Of a DNA stretch of 64,000 nt, positions 16,314 to 24,872 are shown one piece after another. Each line of letters starts with the position of its first letter. The first letter of the stretch is position 1. Under the pieces are notes generated by a model. The model was not told where the DNA came from, searched no databases, and was given only the letters and a program-made list of their open reading frames with translations. Both the position numbers and the translations under genes were made by a program. Source of the stretch: Pseudomonas sp. DTU12.3 (GTDB lineage: Bacteria > Pseudomonadota > Gammaproteobacteria > Pseudomonadales > Pseudomonadaceae); NCBI RefSeq assembly GCF_004124275.1, contig NZ_CP027218.1, positions 4,671,001-4,735,000 of the forward strand. Reading direction: 5' to 3'.

Positions 16314-17303
16314 CTAACTGGCTGCCATCTTCATTCGCCGTGCTTTCAATCCGGCAATCAACGAAGGCCCCAACGCCACCAGCGCCGACCCCAACACCAC
16401 CAGCACCGCCCCGCCATACCCAAGCCCATTGATCTGCTCGGCATGCACATATTCGGGCCAGATCCCCGCCGCAATCGCCACCGCGCCAAACGTCACCAAC
16501 GGCGTGATCGCCAATGTCGCACTGACCCGCGAAGCTTCCCAATGCGCCAGCGCCTCGGCAAATGCGCCATAGGCAATCAGCGTGTTCATGCAGCACGCCA
16601 GCAGCAACCAACCCTGCAGCGGATTGAGATCGAGGGCTTCCAGCGGATGCACCCACGGTGTCAGCAACAGCGCACAGAACAGGTAGATCACCATCATCAC
16701 CTGCAGCGAATTCCACACCGTGAGCAATTGCTTCTGGCCCAGCGCATAGAAAGTCCACACCGTCGACGCCAACAACACCAGCAAAACACCAGCGGTGTAA
16801 TCCGACAATGAGGTCAGCAGCTCCGCCAGCCGCTGATTGAAGAACAGCACAAAACCGATCAGCAGCACCGCCAGACCGATCCCCTGACCGATGCTGAAAC
16901 GCTCCTTGAACACGAACAGGCTGGCGATCAGCAACATGATCGGCCCCATCTGCACCACCAATTGCGCGGTGCCGGGGCTGAGCAGATTGAGGCCCATCAG
17001 GTACAGCACGTAATTGCCCACCAGCCCGAGCACCGCCATCAGCACCAGCCAGCCACCCTTCGGCCCGAGCACTTGACGACTCGGCAGGCGTTTGACCGCG
17101 GCCAGATAAATAAACAGGCAACTGCCGGAGACCATCAAGCGAAACCAGGTCACTGTGACCGGGTCCATCACCAGTAACACCTGTTTGAGTTTGATCGGCA
17201 GGATGCCCCACAGAAAAGCGGTCAGCAGCGCCAGGAACAAGCCGTAGACCCAGCGCCCGGATGAAATGTGCATGCGAACCCCACTGCTGACGAGTGCGCT
17301 CAT
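16314..17303 (-). CDS. EamA/DMT-superfamily transporter
   Basis: About 329-aa inner-membrane protein with ten predicted hydrophobic helices arranged as two EamA repeats (roughly 20-150 and 165-310). DMT transporters of this size export metabolites or amino acids; the substrate cannot be told. Two starts are possible: ATG 17303, or ATG 17273 (MHISSGRW), which has a better GGGG ribosome site six bases upstream and would give 319 aa. It is divergent from the DUF6316 gene. Confidence 0.88.
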   Translation of the reverse strand: MSALVSSGVRMHISSGRWVYGLFLALLTAFLWGILPIKLKQVLLVMDPVTVTWFRLMVSGSCLFIYLAAVKRLPSRQVLGPKGGWLVLMAVLGLVGNYVLYLMGLNLLSPGTAQLVVQMGPIMLLIASLFVFKERFSIGQGIGLAVLLIGFVLFFNQRLAELLTSLSDYTAGVLLVLLASTVWTFYALGQKQLLTVWNSLQVMMVIYLFCALLLTPWVHPLEALDLNPLQGWLLLACCMNTLIAYGAFAEALAHWEASRVSATLAITPLVTFGAVAIAAGIWPEYVHAEQINGLGYGGAVLVVLGSALVALGPSLIAGLKARRMKMAAS

Positions 17304-17478
17304 TCTAGGCCCGCCATCGTATGCGACACAGGGACAGTTGAGGCCAGGACGCGAATGAAACTGTGCAGGTCGCAGCAGTAAATTGACGCGCTGCCGTTGA
17401 TCGGCTCACCGCGCGCGGCAAGTGCTTCAGGCATAAGCTGATTGGATCCGTTTCAATACCCGGCCAAGGAGACCGATC

Positions 17479-17673
17479 ATGTTAGCAATGCGCGCCCACG
17501 ACAGCGCCCCCGCCACGCACTTTCGCAGCGACCGCCTGTGCCGGGTCAATGGCGAACTGTTTTTCAGCACTCGGGAAAATACCCTAGAGGGGCCGTTTGA
17601 CAGTCCCGAGCAGGCTGAGCAGGAAATCCGGGCTTACATTGCGCGGATGCAGGTACAGGATTCCATCCGCTAG
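17479..17673 (+). CDS. Small DUF6316-like protein
   Basis: 64 aa, acidic, no signal or membrane helix. The pattern HFRSDRLCRVNGELFFSTRE followed by EGPF and a helix EQAEQEIRAYIARM matches a small Pseudomonas family I recall as DUF6316, function unknown. AAGGAG lies before the ATG. It is monocistronic and followed by a REP pair. Confidence 0.82.
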   Translation: MLAMRAHDSAPATHFRSDRLCRVNGELFFSTRENTLEGPFDSPEQAEQEIRAYIARMQVQDSIR

Positions 17674-17686
17674 ACCTTGGCGCTGC

Positions 17687-17771
17687 CTTCGCGAGCAAGC
17701 CCGCTCCCACATTCGATCGCATTCCGCGCATGGAATCGCAGTCTACTGTGGGAGCGGGCTTGCTCGCGAAG
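17687..17771. repeat. REP pair (inverted), GAGCGGGCTTGCTCGCG type
   Basis: Facing copies of the element between the DUF6316 gene and the thiolase gene, which converge here. Confidence 0.93.
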
Positions 17772-17802
17772 AAGCCCGCACATGCAGCGCAGATTCAGGG
17801 CT

Positions 17803-18987
17803 TTAACGCACCGCCTCAAACAACCCGGTCGCCCCCATCCCGCCGCCCACACACATGGTGACGATGCCGTAACGCAAATTGCGCCGCTGCAACTCGCGCA
17901 CCAGATGCCCGACCTGCCGCGACCCGGTCATGCCAAACGGGTGACCAATCGAAATCGAGCCGCCGTTGACGTTGTATTTGTCGTTTTCAATCTCCAGCCG
18001 ATCACGGCTGTACAGGCACTGCGAAGCAAACGCCTCGTTCAATTCCCACAGATCGATATCCGCCACCTGCAAGCCCTTGGCCTTGAGCAGTTTCGGCACC
18101 GAGAACACCGGGCCGATGCCCATCTCGTCCGGCTCGCATCCGGCGACGGTGAAACCACGGAAAAACGCTTTTGGCTTGAGGCCCAGTTGCAGGGCTTTCT
18201 CCAGGCTCATCACCAGCGTCATCGACGCCCCGTCAGACAGTTGCGAGGAGTTACCCGCCGTCACCGAACCGTCTTCGGCAAACACCGGTTTCAACCCGGC
18301 GAGGCTTTCGTAGGTGGTGTCCGGGCGGTTGCAGTCGTCGCGATCAACCACGCCATCGAGAATCTGCACTTCACCGCTGTTCTTGTCCTCGACCCGGTAT
18401 TTCACCGCCATCGGCACGATTTCATCGTTGAACAGGCCGGCGGCCTGCGCCTGCGCGGTACGGATCTGGCTCTGCAGGGAGTAACGATCCAGCGCTTCAC
18501 GGCTGACGCCATAACGCCGCGCGACCACTTCGGCCGTCTGGCCCATCGTGTAATAGATGCCCGGCGACTGCTGTTTGAGCAGCGGGTTGATCAGGTGATC
18601 GGTGTTGACGCTTTTCATCGTCAGGCTGATCGACTCGACGCCGCCGGCAACGATGATGTCGCTGCACCCCGAGGCAATCTGGTTGGCGGCAATCGCAATC
18701 GCCTGCAAACCCGAGGAGCAGAAACGGTTGAGGGTCATGCCGGCGGTGCCGGTGCCCAAGCGCGACAGCACCGCGACATTGCGGCCGATGTTGTAGCCCT
18801 GCGCGCCCTCGTTGGAGCCAGCGCCAACGATACAATCCTCGACGCTGGTCGGGTCGATGTCGTTGCGCTCAAGCAGCGCGTTGACGCAATGAGCCGCCAT
18901 GTCATCGGGGCGGGTCTGGTTGAACTTGCCGCGAAAGGATTTGGCCAGGCCAGTCCGCACGCTGTCGACGATCACCACTTCACGCAT
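17803..18987 (-). CDS. Acetyl-CoA C-acyltransferase (thiolase)
   Basis: 394-aa thiolase that cleaves 3-ketoacyl-CoA with CoA, or condenses two acetyl-CoA. All catalytic residues are visible: the nucleophilic Cys90 in NRFCSSGLQ, the His near 348 in SIGHPFGMTG and the second Cys near 378 in TMCVGGGMGATG. The start chosen is ATG 18987 (MREVVIVDSVRTG), preceded by TGAGG at six bases; the longer frame upstream lacks conservation and a ribosome site. The gene stands alone, so degradative versus biosynthetic use cannot be decided from context. Confidence 0.92.
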   Translation of the reverse strand: MREVVIVDSVRTGLAKSFRGKFNQTRPDDMAAHCVNALLERNDIDPTSVEDCIVGAGSNEGAQGYNIGRNVAVLSRLGTGTAGMTLNRFCSSGLQAIAIAANQIASGCSDIIVAGGVESISLTMKSVNTDHLINPLLKQQSPGIYYTMGQTAEVVARRYGVSREALDRYSLQSQIRTAQAQAAGLFNDEIVPMAVKYRVEDKNSGEVQILDGVVDRDDCNRPDTTYESLAGLKPVFAEDGSVTAGNSSQLSDGASMTLVMSLEKALQLGLKPKAFFRGFTVAGCEPDEMGIGPVFSVPKLLKAKGLQVADIDLWELNEAFASQCLYSRDRLEIENDKYNVNGGSISIGHPFGMTGSRQVGHLVRELQRRNLRYGIVTMCVGGGMGATGLFEAVR

Positions 18988-19090
18988 GGCATACCTCATT
19001 GTTGTAGTCGGTTGAGAGTGAACCTGAGCATAAGTCCGCCCGATTACCGACCGCGACAATCATTCACCCCGCGTATGCATGTCCATCGAC

Positions 19091-20605
19091 TCAGTCCTTG
19101 TGTTTCTTCGCATGCTTGTCGGATTTTTCGAAGGCGTCTTCGAGCGCGCGATTGATCGTGCGCAACACCTTCACCCGCGCCCAGCGCTTGTCATTGGCCT
19201 CGACCAGCGTCCACGGCGAGATTTCACTGCTGGTGCGATCGACCATGTCGCCGACGGCGGCGCGATAGGCGTCCCACTTGTCGCGGTTGCGCCAGTCGTC
19301 CTCGGTGATCTTGAAGCGCTTGAAGGGGATTTCCTCACGCGCCTGGAAGCGCTCCATTTGCGTGTCCTTGTCGATGGCCAGCCAGAACTTGACGACGATC
19401 ACACCGGCATCGGCCAGCTGCTCTTCGAAGTCATTGATCTCGCTGTAGGCGCGCAGCCAGTCGGCCGGCGTACAAAAACCCTCGATCCGCTCGACCAGCA
19501 CCCGGCCGTACCACGAGCGATCAAACACGGTGAATTTGCCGCGCGCCGGAATATGCCGCCAGAAACGCCACAAGTACGGTTGCGCCCGCTCCTCTTCGGT
19601 CGGCGCGGCAATCGGCACGATGTTGTACTGACGCGGGTCCAGCGCTGCCGCGACCCGACGAATCGCTCCGCCCTTGCCAGCCGCATCGTTGCCTTCGAAC
19701 ACCGCGACCAGCGCGTGGCGGCGCATGCGCTTGTCGCGCATCAGCCCGGACAGCCGCGCCTGCTCGGTGATCAGTTGTTCTTCGTAGTCTTTCTTGTCGA
19801 GGCGCCGGGTCAGGTCGAGGCTGTCGAGCAGGTTCAACTGATCGACCGGCGTGCCCAACGGCGCGGCGCTGACATCGTGAGGATGAATGTCCGGGCGCTT
19901 CAGCGCATTCTGCAAACCTTCGAGCAGAATCCTGCCGACCGCGAGGCTGCGATAGTGCGCGTCGACACCTTCGATGATGTGCCATGGCGCGTAATCGCGG
20001 CTGGTACGACGCAATACGCGCTCGCCATATTTGACGAACTTGTCGTAGGTTGCCGATTGCTGCCAGTCGAGCGGACTGATGCGCCAGCTGTGCAGCGGAT
20101 CGTCGGCCAGTGCCTTGAGCCGCGCTTTCATCTGTTTTTTCGACAGGTGAAACCAGAACTTGAAGATCAGCGCGCCTTCATCGCACAACATCTTTTCCAG
20201 ACGTTCGGCTCCGGCAATCGCCTGATCCAGACGCGGATCCTTGAACAGCCCATGCACCCGCCCCTGAAGCATCTGGCTGTACCAGTTGCCGAAGAAAATG
20301 CCCATCCGCCCCTTCGCCGGGAGCATCCGCCAATAGCGCCACGCCGGTGGCCGCGCAAGTTCCTCGTCGGTCTGCTGATCGAAGGTGCGCACCTCGATCA
20401 GGCGCGGGTCCATCCACTCGTTGAGCAACTTGACCGTCTCGCCCTTGCCCGCACCTTCGATGCCATTGATCAGGATGATCACCGGGAAGCGTTTCTGTTG
20501 CTGCAATTCGAACTGGGCTTCGAGCAAGGCTTCGCGCAATGCCGGGACGGCCGCCTCATAGGTGTCTTTGTCGATGGCGTGACCGATTTCAGCGGATTCA
20601 AACAT
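19091..20605 (-). CDS. pap: Polyphosphate:AMP phosphotransferase (fused PPK2)
   Basis: 504-aa protein with two PPK2 domains in tandem. It transfers phosphate from polyphosphate to AMP to give ADP. Walker A loops appear in both halves: GIEGAGKGE in the N-terminal domain and GNDAAGKGG in the C-terminal domain. Lid/Walker B patterns (FDRSWYGRVLVERIEGF in the second domain, IFFGNWYS in the first) show that the second domain is the better-conserved, presumably catalytic one, as known for this class. The start is ATG 20605 with GGAG seven bases upstream. Confidence 0.93.
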   Translation of the reverse strand: MFESAEIGHAIDKDTYEAAVPALREALLEAQFELQQQKRFPVIILINGIEGAGKGETVKLLNEWMDPRLIEVRTFDQQTDEELARPPAWRYWRMLPAKGRMGIFFGNWYSQMLQGRVHGLFKDPRLDQAIAGAERLEKMLCDEGALIFKFWFHLSKKQMKARLKALADDPLHSWRISPLDWQQSATYDKFVKYGERVLRRTSRDYAPWHIIEGVDAHYRSLAVGRILLEGLQNALKRPDIHPHDVSAAPLGTPVDQLNLLDSLDLTRRLDKKDYEEQLITEQARLSGLMRDKRMRRHALVAVFEGNDAAGKGGAIRRVAAALDPRQYNIVPIAAPTEEERAQPYLWRFWRHIPARGKFTVFDRSWYGRVLVERIEGFCTPADWLRAYSEINDFEEQLADAGVIVVKFWLAIDKDTQMERFQAREEIPFKRFKITEDDWRNRDKWDAYRAAVGDMVDRTSSEISPWTLVEANDKRWARVKVLRTINRALEDAFEKSDKHAKKHKD

Positions 20606-20954
20606 GGGACGGCTCCTTCCAGGGTTCAGCAAGACTAGCGGATTGGGCACAGCAGCGGCGCAGAAATCCCCACGAATTCAGAGCCGCATAGAAACCTTGT
20701 GGTGAGGGGATTTATCCCCGTTGGGTTGCGAAGCAGCCCCAAAACCATTCAACCCGGTTACTCCAGTTAAACCGTGTGTGCAGGTTTGACGACTGCTGCG
20801 CAGCCGAGCGGGGATAAATCCCCTCGCCACAGGGGATCGCGTTGCTGCAAAAGTCGGTGATCTTGCTTGATACCATCGAACGGCCACTTGCTATGGATCA
20901 AGCAGCCCTCGCCCAATCGGCTAGAATGGCCGCCTTGTCGTTGCCGAGCCAGCC
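20606..20954. other. Intergenic region between pap and mnmC
   Basis: 349 bases separating divergent genes. Most of it is one inverted repeat (listed separately). The remaining stretch 20835-20954 presumably holds the mnmC promoter; no clear -35/-10 pair was identified. Confidence 0.5.
20697..20834. repeat. GGGGATTTATCCCC-type inverted repeat
   Basis: Arms GTGAGGGGATTTATCCCCGT (from 20701) and a complementary copy ending CCCTCGCCACAGG (to about 20833) enclose about 90 bases, including GCGAAGCAGCCCC. The same family occurs at 52988-53082. Confidence 0.85.
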
Positions 20955-22934
20955 ATGAAACCCGTATTGCCCCACGCCCAACTCGATTGGGATGACCAGG
21001 GACGCCCGCGTTCGCGAGTGTTCGATGACGTGTATTTTTCCGACAAGTCAGGTCTGGATGAAACCCGTTACGTGTTCCTCGAACAGAATCGCCTGGCCGA
21101 GCGTTTTGCTGGGTTGCCGGCGAGCGGCCGGCTGGTCATCGGCGAAACCGGCTTCGGCACTGGGCTGAATTTTCTCTGCGCCTGGCAGTTGTTCGAACAA
21201 CACGCGGTGAGCGGTGCGCGGCTGCATTTCGTCAGCGTCGAAAAGTACCCGTTGAGCCCGGCCGATCTGCAACGGGCACTGGCACTGTGGCCGGAACTCA
21301 AGCCGCTGGCCGATCAGTTGCTCAAGCATTATGTGGCGATCCATCAGGGTTTTCAGCGCATCACATTGGCCAACGGTCGCGTCACGCTGACCCTGCTGAT
21401 CGGCGATGCGCTGGAACAACTGCCGCAGCTCGACGCCCAGATCGACGCATGGTTTCTCGACGGCTTCGCCCCGGCAAAAAACCCGGACATGTGGACCGCC
21501 GAGCTGTTCGTCGAACTGGCGCGACTGGCGGCACCGGGTTCGACCATCAGCACCTTCACCAGCACTGGCTGGGTGCGACGCTTGCTGAATGCCGCCGGGT
21601 TCAAAATGAAGCGCACGCCGGGCATCGGCCACAAATGGGAAATCCTCCGTGGCGAGTTTCTTGGCTGGCCGCCGCAAGTCGCGCCGCCCGCTCCTGAAAA
21701 GCCGTGGTTCGCCCGCCCGGCCCCACTGACCGCTGAGCGTCGGGCGCTGGTGATCGGCGCCGGTCTGGCCGGTTGCGCCACGGCATCGAGCCTCGCCGCG
21801 CGCGGTTGGCAGGTGAGTTTGCTTGAACGTCACGCGGACGTGGCGCAAGAGGCTTCGGGCAATCCGCAAGGCGTGCTCTACCTGAAGTTGTCTGCGCACG
21901 GCACGGCGTTGTCGCAGTTGATCGTCAGCGGTTTCGGCTACACCCGCCGTCTGCTGGAAAGCCTGCAACGCGGCACCGACTGGGACGATTGCGGCGTGCT
22001 GCAACTGGCGTTCAATGCAAAGGAAGCCGAGCGTCATGCGCAATTGGCAGCCGCGTTCCCGGAAGATTTGCTGCAATGGCTTGAGCAACCCGAGGCGCAA
22101 AAACGCGCCGGGATCGGTCTGGCCCACGGCGGTTTGTATTATCCCGAAGGCGGCTGGGTGCATCCGCCCGCGTTGTGTCACGCACAAGCGGCGCAGGCGA
22201 ATATCGAACTGCTCAGCCATCGCGAAGCGCTGGAACTGCGCAAGGTCGGTGAGCAATGGCAAGCATTCGACGGCGAGCGCTTGCTCGCCAGCGCACCGGT
22301 GGTGGTGTTGGCCGGCGCTGCCGAGATCAAGCGTTTTACGCAAAGCGCCGAGCTGCCGCTCAAACGCATTCGCGGGCAGATCACCCGCCTCGCCGAAACT
22401 CCGCAAAGTCAGGCGTTGACCACGGTGGTCTGCGCCGAAGGCTACGTCGCCCCTGCACGTTTGGGTGAACACACCCTCGGCGCCAGTTTCGATTTCAACA
22501 GCGACGACCTGACCCCGACCACCGCGGAACACGTCGGCAATCTGGCGATGCTCGAAGAGATCTCCAGCGACCTCGTTGCGCGCCTGCGCATCAGCGAACA
22601 ACCTGTCGAAGACCTTCAGGGTCGCGCAGCCTTCCGTTGCACCAGCCCGGATTACCTGCCGATCGTTGGCCCGCTCGCCGACTGCGAGGCGTTCCTCGAT
22701 GCGTACGCGGTGCTGAGCAAAGACGCCCGCCAGGTTCCGGACATTGCCTGCCCATGGCTTGATGGTCTGTACGTCAACAGCGGCCACGGTTCGCGCGGCC
22801 TGATCACTGCGCCGCTGTCGGCGGAACTGCTCGCCGCCTGGCTAGAAAATGAACCGCTGCCGCTACCGCGAAGTGTCGCCGAAGCCTGCCATCCAAACCG
22901 CTTTGCCTTGCGCCGACTGATTCGCGGCAAGTGA
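20955..22934 (+). CDS. mnmC: Bifunctional tRNA mnm5s2U34 methyltransferase / FAD oxidoreductase
   Basis: 659-aa two-domain enzyme completing 5-methylaminomethyl-2-thiouridine at tRNA position 34. The N-terminal methyltransferase domain (1-235) has the SAM motif GETGFGTGLNFL near residue 60 and WFLDGFAPAKNPDMW near 165. The C-terminal FAD-dependent oxidoreductase (about 255-650) has GAGLAGCATASSLA followed by QEASGNPQG, typical of MnmC. The ribosome site is weak (GAG). It is monocistronic, followed by a short GGGGCA hairpin near 22944. Confidence 0.95.
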   Translation: MKPVLPHAQLDWDDQGRPRSRVFDDVYFSDKSGLDETRYVFLEQNRLAERFAGLPASGRLVIGETGFGTGLNFLCAWQLFEQHAVSGARLHFVSVEKYPLSPADLQRALALWPELKPLADQLLKHYVAIHQGFQRITLANGRVTLTLLIGDALEQLPQLDAQIDAWFLDGFAPAKNPDMWTAELFVELARLAAPGSTISTFTSTGWVRRLLNAAGFKMKRTPGIGHKWEILRGEFLGWPPQVAPPAPEKPWFARPAPLTAERRALVIGAGLAGCATASSLAARGWQVSLLERHADVAQEASGNPQGVLYLKLSAHGTALSQLIVSGFGYTRRLLESLQRGTDWDDCGVLQLAFNAKEAERHAQLAAAFPEDLLQWLEQPEAQKRAGIGLAHGGLYYPEGGWVHPPALCHAQAAQANIELLSHREALELRKVGEQWQAFDGERLLASAPVVVLAGAAEIKRFTQSAELPLKRIRGQITRLAETPQSQALTTVVCAEGYVAPARLGEHTLGASFDFNSDDLTPTTAEHVGNLAMLEEISSDLVARLRISEQPVEDLQGRAAFRCTSPDYLPIVGPLADCEAFLDAYAVLSKDARQVPDIACPWLDGLYVNSGHGSRGLITAPLSAELLAAWLENEPLPLPRSVAEACHPNRFALRRLIRGK

Positions 22935-23096
22935 GCCTGAACCGGGGCACCGCAACGCTGCCCCGTCGGTCTGACTCTGTCACTTATAACTTATCGTTCT
23001 AAAACTCCCACAACCGCACCGGGTCAGTTTCTGAGTACCGGCCATGTCGGCCGCTAAAGAAACACCCTCCCCAACGGAAAAACCGGTAAGGATTTT

Positions 23097-24869
23097 ATGT
23101 GCGGATTAGCTGGCGAGTTACGTTTTGATCAACAACCTGCAGACCTTGCAGCCATCGAGCGAATCACCCATCACCTGGCGCCTCGCGGCCCCGACGCGTG
23201 GGGCTTTCATGCCCAAGGGCCGATTGCCCTGGGCCATCGTCGCCTGAAAATCATGGACCTGTCGGACGGCTCGGCGCAGCCGATGATCGACAGCCAATTG
23301 GGCTTGTCGCTGGCCTTCAACGGCGCGATCTACAACTTCCCGGAATTGCGCGCCGAACTCGAAGCGCTGGGTTATGCCTTTTATTCCGGTGGCGACACCG
23401 AAGTGTTGCTCAAGGGCTACCACGCCTGGGGCGAAGCGCTGCTGCCGAAACTCAACGGCATGTTTGCGTTTGCCATTTGGGAGCGCGATGCCAAGCGTCT
23501 GTTTATCGCCCGCGACCGTCTCGGCGTAAAGCCGCTGTACCTGTCGCGCACCGGTCAGCGTTTGCGCTTCGCCTCCGCCCTGCCGGCGCTGCTCAAGGGT
23601 GGCGACATCAACCCGATCCTCGATCCGGTGGCGCTCAATCACTACTTGAATTTCCACGCCGTGGTACCGGCGCCGCGCACCCTGCTGGCGGGCATTGAAA
23701 AGCTGCCGCCAGCCACCTGGATGCGCGTTGAAGCCGACGGCACAACCGAGCAGAAAACCTGGTGGACGCTGCCCTACGGCCCACACGATGACGAGAAAAA
23801 TCTGACGCTGGAAGACTGGGTCGATCGCGTCCTCGACAGCACTCGCGAGGCGGTGGCGATTCGTCAACGCGCGGCAGTCGATGTTGGCGTGCTGCTGTCC
23901 GGCGGTGTCGATTCGAGCATGCTCGTCGGCCTGTTGCGCGAAGTCGGCGTCGAGAACCTCTCGACCTTCTCCATCGGTTTTCAGGATGCCGGCGGCGAGC
24001 GCGGCGACGAGTTCCAGTATTCCGATCTGATCGCCAAGCATTACGGCACGCAGCATCACCAACTGCGCATCGACGAGAAAGAAATCATCGAGCAACTGCC
24101 CGCCGCGTTCCGTGCGATGAGCGAGCCGATGGTCAGCCACGACTGCATCGCCTTCTATTTGCTGTCGCGCGAAGTGGCCAAGCACTGCAAGGTGGTGCAG
24201 AGCGGCCAAGGCGCCGACGAGTTGTTTGCCGGCTATCACTGGTATCCGCAAGTGGACGGCGCCGCCGATCCTTACGCGGCTTATCGCAACGCGTTTTTCG
24301 ATCGCAGCTACGACGACTACGCCGCCACCGTACAACCGAAGTGGCTGACCGCGAATGACGCGGCCGGCGACTTCGTCAAAGAACATTTCGCCATGCCCGG
24401 CGCCGATGCGGCAGTGGACAAAGCCCTGCGTCTGGACAGCACGGTGATGTTGGTCGACGACCCGGTCAAACGCGTCGACAACATGACCATGGCCTGGGGC
24501 CTGGAAGCGCGCACGCCGTTTCTCGACTATCGACTGGTTGAACTGTCGGCCCGTGTGCCGGGTAAATTCAAGCTGCCCGATGGCGGTAAACAAGTCTTGA
24601 AAGAAGCCGCGCGTCGTGTGATTCCGAGCGAAGTGATCGACCGCAAGAAAGGCTATTTCCCGGTGCCCGGCCTCAAGCATTTGCAAGGCGACACGCTGAA
24701 CTGGGTGCGCGAGCTGCTGCTCGATCCGAGTCAGGATCGCGGCCTGTTCAACCCGGCCATGCTCGACAAACTGCTGACTGATCCGCAAGGCCAACTGACG
24801 CCGTTGCGCGGTTCGAAACTGTGGCAACTGGCGGCCCTGAACCTGTGGCTCAGTGAACAAGGAATCTGA
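23097..24869 (+). CDS. asnO: N-acetylglutaminylglutamine amidotransferase (asparagine synthase-like)
   Basis: 590-aa class II glutamine amidotransferase of the AsnB type. Cys2 after the initiator Met is the N-terminal glutaminase nucleophile (MCGLAGE, then RGPDAWG). The synthetase half has the PP-loop LLSGGVDSSM near residue 270 and the GQGADELFAGY motif. It makes the terminal amide of the osmoprotectant NAGGN. AAGGA precedes the ATG by four bases. ngg follows after three bases and the M42 peptidase next, the known NAGGN arrangement. An osmotically controlled promoter is expected in 22976-23090. Confidence 0.93.
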   Translation: MCGLAGELRFDQQPADLAAIERITHHLAPRGPDAWGFHAQGPIALGHRRLKIMDLSDGSAQPMIDSQLGLSLAFNGAIYNFPELRAELEALGYAFYSGGDTEVLLKGYHAWGEALLPKLNGMFAFAIWERDAKRLFIARDRLGVKPLYLSRTGQRLRFASALPALLKGGDINPILDPVALNHYLNFHAVVPAPRTLLAGIEKLPPATWMRVEADGTTEQKTWWTLPYGPHDDEKNLTLEDWVDRVLDSTREAVAIRQRAAVDVGVLLSGGVDSSMLVGLLREVGVENLSTFSIGFQDAGGERGDEFQYSDLIAKHYGTQHHQLRIDEKEIIEQLPAAFRAMSEPMVSHDCIAFYLLSREVAKHCKVVQSGQGADELFAGYHWYPQVDGAADPYAAYRNAFFDRSYDDYAATVQPKWLTANDAAGDFVKEHFAMPGADAAVDKALRLDSTVMLVDDPVKRVDNMTMAWGLEARTPFLDYRLVELSARVPGKFKLPDGGKQVLKEAARRVIPSEVIDRKKGYFPVPGLKHLQGDTLNWVRELLLDPSQDRGLFNPAMLDKLLTDPQGQLTPLRGSKLWQLAALNLWLSEQGI

Positions 24870-24872
24870 TCG

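Noticed and set aside
19079..20638. 519-codon plus-strand frame opposite pap
   Set aside because: Antisense shadow of a well-conserved enzyme; no ribosome site and no domain.
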